From positions 62,001-126,000 of the forward strand of contig NZ_PTJD01000004.1 of the NCBI RefSeq assembly GCF_002934625.1: 64,000 nucleotides of DNA, read 5' to 3'. The notes under the pieces are model-generated. The model searched no databases. It saw nothing but the letters and a program-made list of their open reading frames with translations, and was not told the DNA's origin. The position numbers and the translations under genes were made by a program. The stretch comes from Kineococcus xinjiangensis. GTDB lineage: Bacteria; Actinomycetota; Actinomycetes; Actinomycetales; Kineococcaceae. Positions 51,140 to 60,352 of this stretch are shown here, one piece after another. Positions within the stretch are counted from its first letter, which is position 1; each line of letters opens with the position of its first letter.

Positions 51140-52719
51140 CGGGCAGCGCCCTCCTGGGAGGTGGCGGGGGTGGGGACGGACACGCCGGGGGCGGCGGTCG
51201 CGGGGACGGAGCGGCGGACGGCGGCGCGGGCCACGACGCCGGCGGCCACGACGGCGAGGACGACGAGGACGGCGGACCAGCGCAGCAGCGGGCTGTCGCC
51301 GGCGGGGTCGTAGACGGCCTCGCGGGGCCAGGCGAGGTTGACGACCATCGCGGCGCCGTAGGCGACGGCCACCGCGTTGACGGGCAGGCCCCAGCGGCCG
51401 AGGGAGAAGAACCCGTCGTGACCGGCGGCGAACTCACCCGGCCGCCGCAGGCGCTGCAGGAGCATCGGGGCGGTGACCATCAGGTAGGCCAGGTAGATCA
51501 TCACGATGCAGACGCTGGTGAGGGCCGTGAACAGGCCGGGCTGGCCGATGTTGACGACGAGCACGAGGATCCCGCCGAGGCCGATGAGGATCGAGGGGAC
51601 CACGGGGGTGCCGGTGCGCGGCGAGACCGCCCCGAGGACCCGGGCGGCGGGCAGCTGGCCGTCGCGGGCCATCGAGAACACCATCCGGGCCGCGGCGGTC
51701 TGGATGGCCAGCGCGCAGACGAGGACCGCGATCGCGACGTCGGCCAGCAGGATGCGCCCGCCGACGGGGCCGAGCTGGCTGGTGAGGACGTACGGCAGCC
51801 CCTCGGTGGCCAGCCGCCCGTCGTCGAGGCTGGGAGCGGCCATCAGGCCGGCCAGCAGCAGCAGTCCACCGCCGAGGCCGGAGGCCAGCACCGCCCGCAG
51901 GATGGTGCGCGGCGCGGTGCGGCGGGGGTCGGTGGTCTCCTCCGCCAGTTCCGCGGCGCTGTTGAAGCCCACCAGGACGTAGGCGGCCATCAGCCCGGAG
52001 GCCAGGAACGCGCCGAACGTGGGGTCGAAGCCGGCGCCGTCGACGTCGAGGACGACTCCGGGGCCGCGCTCGACGTTGAGGAGCAGCAGGACGATGACGG
52101 CCGCCACCCCGATGATCTCCAGGGTCACGCCGACGCTGGTGACGACGGCGGTCAGCCGCACCCCGATGACGCTGATGGCGGTGGTGAGGAGGACGAGGGC
52201 GGTGGCGAGGACCACGGCGTTGGTGGCGCCGCTGGGGGTGCCGAGCGCCGGGTCGCCCCCGACGACCTGGAACCCGCTCCAGATGGCGGGCAGCACGCCC
52301 TGCAGCGCGATGGCTGCCGCCGCGAACGTGATGACCTGGGCGATGATCATCGTCCAGCCGGTGTACCAGCCGAGGCGCGGGCCGGCCAGGCGCGTGGACC
52401 ACTGGTAGATGGCGCCGGAGAGCGGGTAGCGCGCCACGAGCTCGGCGAAGGTCAGGGCGACGGTGAGCTGGCCGCCGAGGACGATCAGCCAGGTCCAGGA
52501 CACGATCGGGCCGGCGAAGCCGTAGCCGAAGGCGAAGAGCTGGAAGACGGTCGTGAGGATGGAGACGAAGGAGAACCCGGCGGCGAAGGACGCGTAGCTG
52601 CCGACGTCGCGGCGCAGCTGGGGGCGGTAGCCGAAGCGCACGAGGTGCTGGTCGTCGGCGTGGCCCGGGCGCCGGGGAGCCGACGGGGGCGCTGCGGGGG
52701 GTGGAGCTGCGGTGGTCAT
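51136..52719 (-). CDS. APC-superfamily permease
   Basis: 527 residues from ATG 52719, with a GAGGAG ribosome site. About 12 hydrophobic helices; SYASFAAGFSFVSILTTVFQLFAFGYGFAGP, VARYPLSGAIYQWSTRLAGPRLGWYTGWTM and VGFNSAAELAEETTDPRRTAPR are typical of amino-acid/GABA/choline APC permeases. As first gene of the operon it should import the substrate, which is most simply guanidine, urea or a related nitrogen compound. It is read away from the divergent TetR gene. Confidence 0.88.
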   Translation of the reverse strand: MTTAAPPPAAPPSAPRRPGHADDQHLVRFGYRPQLRRDVGSYASFAAGFSFVSILTTVFQLFAFGYGFAGPIVSWTWLIVLGGQLTVALTFAELVARYPLSGAIYQWSTRLAGPRLGWYTGWTMIIAQVITFAAAAIALQGVLPAIWSGFQVVGGDPALGTPSGATNAVVLATALVLLTTAISVIGVRLTAVVTSVGVTLEIIGVAAVIVLLLLNVERGPGVVLDVDGAGFDPTFGAFLASGLMAAYVLVGFNSAAELAEETTDPRRTAPRTILRAVLASGLGGGLLLLAGLMAAPSLDDGRLATEGLPYVLTSQLGPVGGRILLADVAIAVLVCALAIQTAAARMVFSMARDGQLPAARVLGAVSPRTGTPVVPSILIGLGGILVLVVNIGQPGLFTALTSVCIVMIYLAYLMVTAPMLLQRLRRPGEFAAGHDGFFSLGRWGLPVNAVAVAYGAAMVVNLAWPREAVYDPAGDSPLLRWSAVLVVLAVVAAGVVARAAVRRSVPATAAPGVSVPTPATSQEGAAR

Positions 52720-52768
52720 GGCGGACTCCTCGGGCGTGGGCCTGCCGGCGGTCGCGTCCGCTCCGGAG

Positions 52769-52796
52769 GCACTTCCTGTCATCTGACAGGAAGTGC
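52769..52796. promoter_or_regulatory. Perfect 28-bp palindrome, candidate TetR operator
   Basis: Arms 52769-52781 and 52784-52796 are exact reverse complements (13 bp each; core CTTCCTGTCA / TGACAGGAAG) around two central bases. It has less GC than its surroundings and lies between the divergent TetR gene and the permease start, 50 bases from the latter. This is where a TetR dimer site would be. No other clear promoter element was found. Confidence 0.75.
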
Positions 52797-52927
52797 GTTC
52801 ACGGTCCTCCCCGGCCGTGTCACGGGGATTCCGCGGTCGTGAACTCCTCGTGTCGGCGGGCACCCGACGCGAAACAGCGCCGAAACAGGCGGGCGCCCGC
52901 GCCGCCCGCCGGTGCGAGGATGCGCCC

Positions 52928-53659
52928 GTGGGCGGAGACCGGGGCGACGGCGCGGACCCCGCCGGCACGCCGTCGCGCACCCCCCGCACCGGCAGGCCGC
53001 GGGCCGCCTCGGGCGCCCGCCGCGGCAGCACCGGCTCCACGCGCGAGGACATCCTCGACGCCGCGGCCGAGCTCTTCACGACCCTGGGGTTCACGCGGAC
53101 GTCCACCCGTGCGCTCGGGGAGGCGGCCGGGGTGCGGCAGGCCACCCTCTACTACCACTTCGCCGGCAAGGACGAGCTCCTCGCCGAGCTGCTCGACGCC
53201 ACCGTGCGCCCCTCGCTGGACCTGGCCGAGCGCCTGGTCGCCGCCGCGGAGGCGCTCGCCTCCCCCGCGGTGCGCCTGCACGCCCTGGCCCGCTTCGACG
53301 CGGACCTGCTGGGGCGCAGCCGGTGGAACGTCGGCGCGCTCTACCTGCTCCCCGAGGCGCGGGCGGAGCAGCACGCCGGGTTCTGGGCGCGCCGGGAGAG
53401 GCTGGTCTCGGCCTACCGCACCCTCGCCCGCGCCGCGGCGCCCGAGCGGGCCGGGGCCGCGCTGGACGACCCGGTGGCCGCCGCGGTACCGATGGCGGTG
53501 GTCGAGAGCGTCATCCAGCAGCGCTCCCTGGCCGGGGAGGGCACCCCGCTCGCCTTGGCGGACGCCTGCCTGCGCGCGGTCGGGGTCGCGCCGGAGGACG
53601 TCGCGGCCCTGGAGCCCGCCTCCGCGGCGGTCCTGGCGGCCCTGGCCCCGGGGCGGTGA
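52928..53659 (+). CDS. TetR-family regulator, divergent to the guanidine/urea operon
   Basis: 243 residues from GTG 52928; a longer frame to 52793 would run through the palindrome. The N-terminal 40 residues are Gly/Arg/Thr-rich and disordered; the HTH follows (TREDILDAAAELFTTLGFTRTSTRALGEAAGVRQATLYYHFAGKDELLAELLDA). The C-terminal domain has WNVGALYLLPEARAEQHAGFWARRERLV. The position makes it the likely regulator of the six-gene operon, acting at the palindrome at 52769-52796. A ligand is not identifiable; the nitrogen substrate is the obvious candidate. Confidence 0.88.
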   Translation: MGGDRGDGADPAGTPSRTPRTGRPRAASGARRGSTGSTREDILDAAAELFTTLGFTRTSTRALGEAAGVRQATLYYHFAGKDELLAELLDATVRPSLDLAERLVAAAEALASPAVRLHALARFDADLLGRSRWNVGALYLLPEARAEQHAGFWARRERLVSAYRTLARAAAPERAGAALDDPVAAAVPMAVVESVIQQRSLAGEGTPLALADACLRAVGVAPEDVAALEPASAAVLAALAPGR

Positions 53660-53707
53660 CCCGCGCTCGGCGAGCGCGTGTCGGAGGCCCGTCGTAGCGT
53701 CACGGCC

Positions 53708-53965
53708 ATGACCGACGCGAACACCCGCGACGACCAGGACACCGCCGACGACCAGGACAGCACCACGACGACGGCCGACACCACGACGGCCGCCAAGGAC
53801 CCCGACGACTGGGCCACCGGCGACGAGCCGATGACCGGCCCGCAGCGCAGCTACCTGGAGACGCTGGCCCGCGAGGCCGGGCGCGAGGTCCCCGAGGACC
53901 TCACCAAGGCCGACGCCTCCAAGCTGATCGACGAACTGCAGCAGCAGACCGGCCGCGGAGCCTGA
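53708..53965 (+). CDS. DUF3072 family protein
   Basis: 85 residues from ATG 53708. The first 35 residues are Asp/Thr-rich; then DPDDWATGDEPMTGPQRSYLETLAREAG and EDLTKADASKLIDELQQ, the DUF3072 signature. This small, acidic family is common in actinobacteria and of unknown function. The next gene starts nine bases after the stop, so the two may be co-transcribed. Confidence 0.85.
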   Translation: MTDANTRDDQDTADDQDSTTTTADTTTAAKDPDDWATGDEPMTGPQRSYLETLAREAGREVPEDLTKADASKLIDELQQQTGRGA

Positions 53966-53974
53966 GGAGCGGGC

Positions 53975-54760
53975 GTGCGCGGCGGGGCCTCGTCCTGCCT
54001 GCGGCAGGTGGTCGTCGACGCCGCCGACCCGCGGGGCCTGGCGGCGTGGTGGGCCTCCGCCCTGCAGTGGCGCAGCGTCGCCGCGCACGACGAGGAAGCG
54101 GAGATCGCACCCCCCGAGGGGCTTCCCGGCCTGCCACTGGTGTTCGTGCGGGTCCGCGACCCGAAGACGGGCCCCAACCGGCTCCACCTCGACCTCGACA
54201 GCGACTCCCCCGCCGCCCAGCGGGGGACGGTGGAGTTCCTGCTGCACGCGGGGGCCCGCCGCGTCGACGTCGGGCAGGGCAGCGCCCCCTGGGTGGTGCT
54301 GGCCGACCCCGAGGGCAATGAGTTCTGCGTGCTCGACGCCCGCCCCGAGTACGAGGGCACCGGTGCGGTGGCGGCGGTGGTGGTGCAGGCGCACGACCCC
54401 CGCCGCCTCGCCCGGTTCTGGTCGCTGGCCAGCGGGTGGGACGTCGTGCGCGACGACCGCCGTGCCGCCGCCCTGCGCTGCGGCCGCAGCGGCCCTTACC
54501 TGGAGTTCGTGCACTCCCCGGCGCAGCGCACGGGCAAGAACCGCTGGCACCTCGACGTCGCACCGTCCCCCGTGCCCGGCGCCCGCGAGGGCACCGGGCA
54601 GCACGCGGTGGTGACCACCCTGCTGGACGCGGGTGCGCGTCGTCGCGACGTCGGGCAGGGCCGGCGGCCGTGGGTGGTGCTGGCCGACCCCGAGGGCAAC
54701 GAGTTCTGCGTGCTCGCCGAACCGCGCCCCGACCCGGCCGGCGGGGGCGCGCCGGACTGA
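53975..54760 (+). CDS. Double VOC (glyoxalase-like) domain protein
   Basis: 261 residues from GTG 53975. Two tandem vicinal-oxygen-chelate halves: residues about 10-115 (VVVDAADPRGLAAWWASAL ... WVVLADPEGNEFCVLDA) and about 120-245 (VVVQAHDPRRLARFWSLAS ... WVVLADPEGNEFCVLAE). Each ends with the same DPEGNEFCVL motif of the Glyoxalase_6 group, so the protein arose by internal duplication. The substrate is unknown; many relatives bind small molecules or resist antibiotics. Short linker GTGAVAAVV joins the halves. Confidence 0.85.
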   Translation: MRGGASSCLRQVVVDAADPRGLAAWWASALQWRSVAAHDEEAEIAPPEGLPGLPLVFVRVRDPKTGPNRLHLDLDSDSPAAQRGTVEFLLHAGARRVDVGQGSAPWVVLADPEGNEFCVLDARPEYEGTGAVAAVVVQAHDPRRLARFWSLASGWDVVRDDRRAAALRCGRSGPYLEFVHSPAQRTGKNRWHLDVAPSPVPGAREGTGQHAVVTTLLDAGARRRDVGQGRRPWVVLADPEGNEFCVLAEPRPDPAGGGAPD

Positions 54761-54861
54761 ACCACGGCGGGCGGTCTCCTTCGCGCAGGGCCGCGGCGGC
54801 GCGGTTCTCGCGGTCGCCGCCCACTACGCCGCGATCACCGCGGCCCGACTGGAGCCGCGAC

Positions 54862-55096
54862 CCGTCCGAAGACGGCAGAGAAGCCGTGACGCTTCCGAGG
54901 CGGACGACGTGCCACGCGGAGCCGTCGAGGCAGTGGTGGACGGCGTGGGCCCGGCCGGTCCGCAGCAGGCGCAGGTGCACCGGCCGCCCTCGACGACCAG
55001 GGCGTCGGCGTCGTCGGAGATGCCTCGGGTGACCGCCGAGAAGACCATCGCCTCGCGCTGCGGGGAGTGCTCGAAGCAGAGCCCGGCCCACTGCTC
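54862..55096 (-). pseudogene. DUF1349 remnant, 5'-truncated with a frameshift
   Basis: The minus strand from about 55096 reads WAGLCFEHSPQREAM, then VTRGISDDADALVVEGGR; after a one-base shift near 54980 it goes on as VHLRLLRTGRAHAVHHCLDG then SAWHVVRLG. This order (CFEHSP, VTRGxSDD, VxLRxxRTGxAxxxHxxxDGxxWxxVRL) matches DUF1349 beta-sandwich proteins. The N-terminal half and the last strands are missing. Since the two parts lie in different frames and neither has a start in place, the gene is dead. It lies just after the lipoprotein gene stop on the same strand. Confidence 0.68.
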
Positions 55097-55114
55097 CCGG
55101 CCCTGGCGCCGGGG

Positions 55115-56638
55115 TCACTGGTAGGAGATGAACACCGGCGAGGGATCCACCGCGACGGTCTCGCCCGGCGAGAGCGTCGGGTCGTCCTCGTCGAGGAAGT
55201 TCTTCCACCCCCACACCAGGCCGGGCGGACCGCCGGCGGTCAGGGCGCGGTAGGTGGCGTGCTTCATGGCCGGTGTCCCGTGACCGTCGGCGTGGACCAC
55301 GGTGACCAGCTCGTCGCGGGCAGTGTTCACGAGGTCCCGGTCGGGCACCATGGACGTGCGGAACTGGTGGAGGAGGAAGACCTTCTGGGGCAGGTCGTTC
55401 TCGCGGACGAGCTGTGCCAGCCAGTCGCCGACGCCGTTCACCTCCGCCGCGCTCACCGCACCGATCTGCCGCAACGGTCTCTGGTCCGGCCGCAGCTTCC
55501 ACTCGGGGTCCAGTGCGAGACCCACGTGCGGGCGCGCCAGCAGCGACTCGTACCGCTTCGCCTGGGCGAGGAAGTCGCTGCGGCCGGGCTGCAGGTCCAG
55601 GATGACGGCGATGCCCGCCTGCTCGGCCGCGTCCACCCAGGGCTTCAGCTCGGCCGGGTCCGCCTCGTTGGAGTAGTCGCCGTCCGCACCCGGCGAGTCC
55701 GACGCCACCGTCGTGATGATCTCCAGCGTGGGCACCGCCGGCAGCCCACCCAGACCGTCGTAGCGGCCGGCGAACTCCCGGGCGCGCGCGAGCGCGGCCT
55801 GCAGCGGCTGCTCGCCCAGCACACCCAGGCTCGGAGTTCCCGGATGCCCGTACAGGGCGATCAGCCGCCGCTGCGCCAGCGGCAGCTGGCCGCCGCCGGG
55901 TACCTGCACCCCGGTGAGCGCCACCTCGACACGCTCGGCGAAGAGCTCCGGCGCGGCGAAGGCGGATCCCAGCCCCACCACGTGCTGCGGACCGGCGGCG
56001 TGCAGGGCGTCGACGACGGCGGCGTGGGCGCGCGGGTCGCCCGTCGGCACGGTCAGCACCTGCGCTCCGACGGCTCGGGCCGTGGCCGCGGCCGCGCTCT
56101 CCCACGCCGCGCCCGTGAGGAGGACGACCGTGTCGCTCGCCCGCCTCGCCGAGGCGGGGCGAGGGTCTCCCGCCTCCCGCACCCGTGGGCCGTCGCCGTC
56201 GGGGAACGTCTCGCGCGCCCACCGTGCGGCTGCCTGACCGACGGTCAGGACCTCCTGAGCGCCCAGCCGCTGGACCTCCGCGGCCGTCGCCGGCGCCGGC
56301 AGCAGCAGCGGAGCCGCGAGGCCGGCGGCCACCGCGGCGCCGCGCTCCAGCGCCGCCGGTTCGTCGGCGGCCACGACGACGCGGTGGCTGCTGCTGAGCA
56401 GGTGTGCGCTGAGCGCGACGGCCGCCTCGGGAGCGGTGGTCACACCCAGCACCGCACTGCGTCCGTCAGGCCGGCTGTGCTGGGCCGCGGACACCGCTGC
56501 CTGCGCGGAGGACGTGGCGGGCCGCTGCCCCACGTCGGGTGCTGCAGGATCCCCGACCCCCGCAGCAGTGCACGCGGACGTGGTGAGGGACAGGCACAGC
56601 ACGACGGCGATCAGCCCGTTGCTCGTTGAAAGGCGGAT
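55115..56638 (-). CDS. Secreted lipoprotein with cell-wall-binding-repeat-like and TIM-barrel-like regions
   Basis: 507 residues if started at ATC 56638. That start gives a perfect lipoprotein signal (RLSTSNGLIAVVLCLSL, then TTSAC lipobox). Residues about 60-280 hold repeats like cell-wall-binding repeat 2 (VQRLGAQEVLTVGQAAARW). The rest (about 290-500) has PTLEIITTVASDSPGADGDY, IAVILDLQPGRSDFLAQ, HVGLALDPEWKL and KVFLLHQFRTSMV, a pattern of beta strands ending in Asp/Glu/His like a TIM barrel, but I cannot name the family. It should be anchored outside the membrane. A GTG 29 codons upstream would place the signal too far inside. Confidence 0.7.
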   Translation of the reverse strand: MRLSTSNGLIAVVLCLSLTTSACTAAGVGDPAAPDVGQRPATSSAQAAVSAAQHSRPDGRSAVLGVTTAPEAAVALSAHLLSSSHRVVVAADEPAALERGAAVAAGLAAPLLLPAPATAAEVQRLGAQEVLTVGQAAARWARETFPDGDGPRVREAGDPRPASARRASDTVVLLTGAAWESAAAATARAVGAQVLTVPTGDPRAHAAVVDALHAAGPQHVVGLGSAFAAPELFAERVEVALTGVQVPGGGQLPLAQRRLIALYGHPGTPSLGVLGEQPLQAALARAREFAGRYDGLGGLPAVPTLEIITTVASDSPGADGDYSNEADPAELKPWVDAAEQAGIAVILDLQPGRSDFLAQAKRYESLLARPHVGLALDPEWKLRPDQRPLRQIGAVSAAEVNGVGDWLAQLVRENDLPQKVFLLHQFRTSMVPDRDLVNTARDELVTVVHADGHGTPAMKHATYRALTAGGPPGLVWGWKNFLDEDDPTLSPGETVAVDPSPVFISYQ

Positions 56639-56649
56639 GACGTGCTCCC
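56636..56649 (-). promoter_or_regulatory. Shine-Dalgarno followed by an ATC codon
   Basis: On the minus strand GGGAG at 56649-56645 is followed by six bases and then ATC at 56638-56636, in frame with the lipoprotein signal sequence. No ATG, GTG or TTG lies at the right distance. Confidence 0.5.
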
Positions 56650-56844
56650 GGGGGTCGCAGGCGGATCGGGCACCGCCAGGTCGCTCCTCCCAGCCTGCCA
56701 GCTCACCAGCCTCCCCGCCGGGCACCCGGTTGTCGGACCCCGGCCGTGATCCTCCGGACGGGCGCCCGGACGCGCACGGCGCCCCGGTCGCAGAACCGCG
56801 ACCGGGGCGCCGTCACGACGCGGCTCCCGGAGGAGCCGGCAGCG

Positions 56845-59184
56845 TCAGTGCGCGTCCGCGCCCTCCGCCAGCGAGCCGCGCACGGCGCGCGTGGCGGCGA
56901 GGAGGTTGCGCAGCGACGCCTCGGTCTCGGCGTAGCCGCGGGTCTTCAGGCCGCAGTCGGGGTTCACCCAGAGGTGGCGCGGGGAGATGGACCCGACCGC
57001 GATGTTCAGCAGCTCCTCGATCTCCTCGGCGCTCGGCACGCGCGGGGAGTGGATGTCGTACACGCCCGGGCCGATGCCGCGGGAGAAGCCTGCCTGCGCG
57101 ATCTGCGGGACGACCTCCATCCGCGAGCGGGCCGCCTCGATGCTCGTCACGTCCGCGTCGAGCCCGTCGATCGCCCCGATGACCTCACCGAACTCCGAGT
57201 AGCAGAGGTGGGTGTGGATCTGGGTGGCGTCGGCGGCGCCGGCGGTGGCGAGGCGGAAGGACTCCACCGACCAGTCCAGGTACGCCTTCTGGTCGACGGC
57301 CTTCAGCGGCAGCAGCTCCCGCAGGGCGGGCTCGTCGACCTGCACGACGCCGATGCCCGCGGCCTCGAGGTCGGCGATCTCGTCGCGCAGCGCCAGCGCG
57401 ACCTGGCGGGCGGTGTCGCCGAGGGGCTGGTCGTCGCGCACGAACGACCAGGCGAGGATCGTCACCGGGCCGGTGAGCATGCCCTTGACGGGCTTGGCGC
57501 TGCGGGAGGCGGCGTAGGTGGCCCACTCCACCGTCATCGGCGCCGGGCGGGTCACGTCGCCCCACAGGATCGGCGGGCGCACGCAGCGGGAGCCGTAGGA
57601 CTGCACCCAGCCGTTCTGCGTGACGGCGAAGCCGTCCAGCAGCTCCGCGAAGTACTGCACCATGTCGTTGCGCTCCGGCTCGCCGTGCACGAGCACGTCG
57701 AGGCCGAGCTCCTCCTGCAGCGCGACGACGCGGTCGATCTCGGCGCGCATGGCCGCCACGTAGTCGGCGTCGGACAGCTCGCCCTTGGCCCAGGCGGCGC
57801 GGGCGCGGCGGATCTCCCCCGTCTGCGGGAACGACCCGATGGTCGTCGTCGGCAGCGGCGGCAGGGCGAGCACCGCGTCCTGCGCGGCGCGACGCACGTC
57901 GTAGTCGCTGCGGCGGGCGTCGGCCGGGGTGAGGCCGGCGAGCCGCTCGCGGACCTCCGGGCGCACGACGCCGGGGGCCTCCAGCCGCTCGCGGCGGGCC
58001 CGGGCGGACGCCTCCAGCGCGTCGGCGGCGGTGGCGGGGTCCTCCAGCGCGGCGGCGAGGGTGACGACCTCGGCGACCTTCTGGTCCGCGAACGCCAGCC
58101 AGCCCTTCAGCTGCGCGGGCAGGTTCGGCTCGTCCTCGACGTCGTGCGGGACGTGGAGGAGGGAGGTGGAGGTGCCGGCCGCGACGGACGCGGCCAGCGG
58201 GCGCAGCGCCTCGAGCTTGCCGAGCGCCTGGACCAGGTCGGTGCGCCAGATGTTGTGGCCGTCGATGACGCCGCCGAGGACGGCCTTGGTCTCCAGGCCG
58301 GCGACCGGCGCGGAGGGCACGGCGCCCTTGACGAGGTCGAGGGCGAGCGCCTCGACGTCGGTGGCGGCCAGCGTCGGCAGGAACTCGCCCAGGTCGCCGT
58401 AGGGCGCCGCGACGAGCAGGGCCGGACGGCCCTCCACGGCGGTCAGCGCGGCGTAGGTCTCCTGCACCGCGGCGTGGATCGCCTTGGCGTCGGCGGCGGT
58501 GAGGGTGTCGGACACCAGGCCCGGCTCGTCGAGCTGGACCCAGGTGGCGCCGGCCTCGGCGAGCGCGCGCAGGATCTGCGCGTAGACGGGGACGAGGTCG
58601 GCGAGGCGCTGCAGCGGGGAGAAGCCCTCGGGGCTGCCGTCGGCGGGCTTGCTCAGCAGCAGGAACGTCACCGGGCCGACGAGCACCGGGCGGGTGAGGA
58701 AGCCGTCCTCCAGCGCCTCGCGGAACTCCCGCACGGCGCGGTCGTCGGCGAAGCGGAACTGCGTGTCCGGGCCGATCTCGGGGACGAGGTAGTGGTAGTT
58801 CGTGTCGAACCACTTCGTCATCTCCAGCGGCGCGTCCTCGCCGCGGCCGCGGGCGATCGTGGAGTAGCCCACGAGGTCCACGCGCCCGTCCTGGCCGACC
58901 ACGTCGGCGAAGCGCGGCGGCACGGCACCGACGGCCACGGCCGCGTCGAGGACCTGGTCGTAGTAGGAGGCGGCCGACGGGATGGAGGCGTCGTGGGCGC
59001 GCAGGCCGAGGGCGTTGAGGCGGCGGCGGGTGCGGGCGCGCAGCTCGACGGCCGCGGCCTCGGTCTCCTCCTGGGTGGCGCGGCCCGCCCACAGCGCCTC
59101 CAGGGCCTTCTTCAGCTCCCGGCGCGGGCCGATGCGGGGGTAGCCCAGGATCGTGGTGGGCAGTTGCGTCGCGTCGTGCGTCAT
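56845..59184 (-). CDS. metE: Cobalamin-independent methionine synthase
   Basis: 779 residues from ATG 59184 with AAGGGG as ribosome site. Full MetE: N-terminal [25 protein letters not shown], a middle linker, and a C-terminal barrel with [30 protein letters not shown] (His zinc ligand), [27 protein letters not shown] and NPDCGLKTR (Cys ligand). It transfers the methyl group of 5-methyl-THF to homocysteine. It is co-transcribed after metF with an 11-base gap and lies under the SAM riboswitch leader. Confidence 0.97.
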   Translation of the reverse strand: MTHDATQLPTTILGYPRIGPRRELKKALEALWAGRATQEETEAAAVELRARTRRRLNALGLRAHDASIPSAASYYDQVLDAAVAVGAVPPRFADVVGQDGRVDLVGYSTIARGRGEDAPLEMTKWFDTNYHYLVPEIGPDTQFRFADDRAVREFREALEDGFLTRPVLVGPVTFLLLSKPADGSPEGFSPLQRLADLVPVYAQILRALAEAGATWVQLDEPGLVSDTLTAADAKAIHAAVQETYAALTAVEGRPALLVAAPYGDLGEFLPTLAATDVEALALDLVKGAVPSAPVAGLETKAVLGGVIDGHNIWRTDLVQALGKLEALRPLAASVAAGTSTSLLHVPHDVEDEPNLPAQLKGWLAFADQKVAEVVTLAAALEDPATAADALEASARARRERLEAPGVVRPEVRERLAGLTPADARRSDYDVRRAAQDAVLALPPLPTTTIGSFPQTGEIRRARAAWAKGELSDADYVAAMRAEIDRVVALQEELGLDVLVHGEPERNDMVQYFAELLDGFAVTQNGWVQSYGSRCVRPPILWGDVTRPAPMTVEWATYAASRSAKPVKGMLTGPVTILAWSFVRDDQPLGDTARQVALALRDEIADLEAAGIGVVQVDEPALRELLPLKAVDQKAYLDWSVESFRLATAGAADATQIHTHLCYSEFGEVIGAIDGLDADVTSIEAARSRMEVVPQIAQAGFSRGIGPGVYDIHSPRVPSAEEIEELLNIAVGSISPRHLWVNPDCGLKTRGYAETEASLRNLLAATRAVRGSLAEGADAH

Positions 59185-59195
59185 GGTCGTCCCCT

Positions 59196-60197
59196 TCAGT
59201 GCTGCGCGGAGCGCAGCATGTCGTGGTGAGGAGCCGAGACCCACGGCCGGCTGGCCAGGTCGGGAGCCGTCGGGGCCCCGCCGCCGAGGTGTACGCCCTC
59301 GAGCAGGTCAAGTGCTGCGTGGTGCTTGTTGAACGTGTAGACGTGCAGGCCCGGAGCGCCGGCGTCGAGGATCCGGCGGGCGAGCTCGACGCTGGCGCGG
59401 ATGCCCTCGGCGTGCACGGCCCGCTCCCCGCCGTCGGCCGCGGACTCCAGGCGGGCCAGCAGCTCCCGGGGCACCGGCACCCCGGTGAGGCCCTGCAGGC
59501 GCAGCAGCCTCCCCGGGTCGGTCAGGGGGATGATCCCCGGCAGCAGGGGGATGGTGACCCCCGCGGCGCGGGCGCGGTCGGCGAAGCGGACGTAGTCGCG
59601 GGCGTCGTAGAAGACCTGCGTGATCGCGAAGTCCGCGCCCGCACGCTGCTTCGCCAGCAGCACCTCGACGTCGTCGGGTCCCGACGGCGCCGGCGCGGCC
59701 GCGGGGAACGCGGCCACGGCGATGCTCAGCGGGCCGTCGTCGACGGGGCGGCCGGGGCGGCGCTGCGCGCGGTGGCGGCGCTCGACGACCTGCAGCAGCT
59801 CCACGAGGTCGCAGGCGCGGGCGACGCCGTCCGGGTGCGGCTGCCAGTCGGGGCGGCCGGCCGGCGGGTCGCCGCGCAGCGCGAGGAAGCTGCGCACGCC
59901 CACGTCGAGGAACTCCGTGGCCGTCTCGATGACCTGGGCCCGGGAGGCGCCCACGCACGTCAGGTGCGCGACCACGGGAACGGGGGTGGTGGACAGGACG
60001 TGGCGCACGAGGTCGCGGCTCGTCTCGCGGGTCGAGCCGGAGGCCCCGTAGGTGACGGAGAGGAAGTCCGGGCCGATGCCGCTCAGCGCCTCGACGGTCC
60101 GGTGCAGCGACTCGGTCGCGGCGGGGGTGCGGGGCGGGAAGAGCTCGAAGGAGACCGTGGGCCGCCCGCCGGCGGTCAGCAGGCGCGCGACGCTCAC
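59196..60197 (-). CDS. metF: Methylenetetrahydrofolate reductase
   Basis: 333 residues from GTG 60197, ribosome site GAGGT. Barrel motifs: [59 protein letters not shown] (FAD-binding loop), [30 protein letters not shown] and a final [17 protein letters not shown]. It makes the methyl donor used by MetE. First gene of a metF-metE operon; a SAM riboswitch lies in its 5' leader. There is a small C-terminal extension ([10 protein letters not shown]). Confidence 0.95.
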   Translation of the reverse strand: MSVARLLTAGGRPTVSFELFPPRTPAATESLHRTVEALSGIGPDFLSVTYGASGSTRETSRDLVRHVLSTTPVPVVAHLTCVGASRAQVIETATEFLDVGVRSFLALRGDPPAGRPDWQPHPDGVARACDLVELLQVVERRHRAQRRPGRPVDDGPLSIAVAAFPAAAPAPSGPDDVEVLLAKQRAGADFAITQVFYDARDYVRFADRARAAGVTIPLLPGIIPLTDPGRLLRLQGLTGVPVPRELLARLESAADGGERAVHAEGIRASVELARRILDAGAPGLHVYTFNKHHAALDLLEGVHLGGGAPTAPDLASRPWVSAPHHDMLRSAQH

Positions 60198-60236
60198 GGC
60201 CGGACCTCGCGCGGGCAGGCGCGGCCGGCGGCGGGG

Positions 60237-60352
60237 CAGGTGCAGTTCATCTCAGCTCCATCGCACCTGGCGGTAGCACCCTCACCCGATTCCTCGGGGG
60301 GTTGCTGCGGCGTCGTCGAGCCAGGACTCTCGGCCGCTCTGGATGGTGGATG
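60237..60352 (-). ncRNA. SAM riboswitch (S-box/SAM-I clan) upstream of metFE
   Basis: Read on the minus strand: AGAGCGGCCGAGAG (60340-60327), CCTGGC then GACGCCGCAGCAACC, a small CCCGA/TCGGG hairpin, GGGTGCTACC and GCCAGG then GATGG. The GCAACC and GGTGCTA blocks are the S-box core; CCATC/GATGG can form P1, and CCTGGC/GCCAGG a second helix. Details depart from textbook SAM-I and lean to the SAM-I/SAM-IV mix. CAGGTGC at its 3' edge can pair with GCACCTG downstream (arms 60263-60269/60237-60243), an alternative hairpin for an off state. Its place before metF fits. Confidence 0.78.

Noticed and set aside
52720-52927. Guanidine (ykkC-type) riboswitch before the permease operon
   Set aside because: I looked for the conserved guanidine-I blocks and saw none; the region instead has the palindrome.
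54824-55048. A 74-codon minus-strand frame as an intact small protein
   Set aside because: Its family similarity stops at the frameshift near 54980; it is better explained as part of the DUF1349 remnant.
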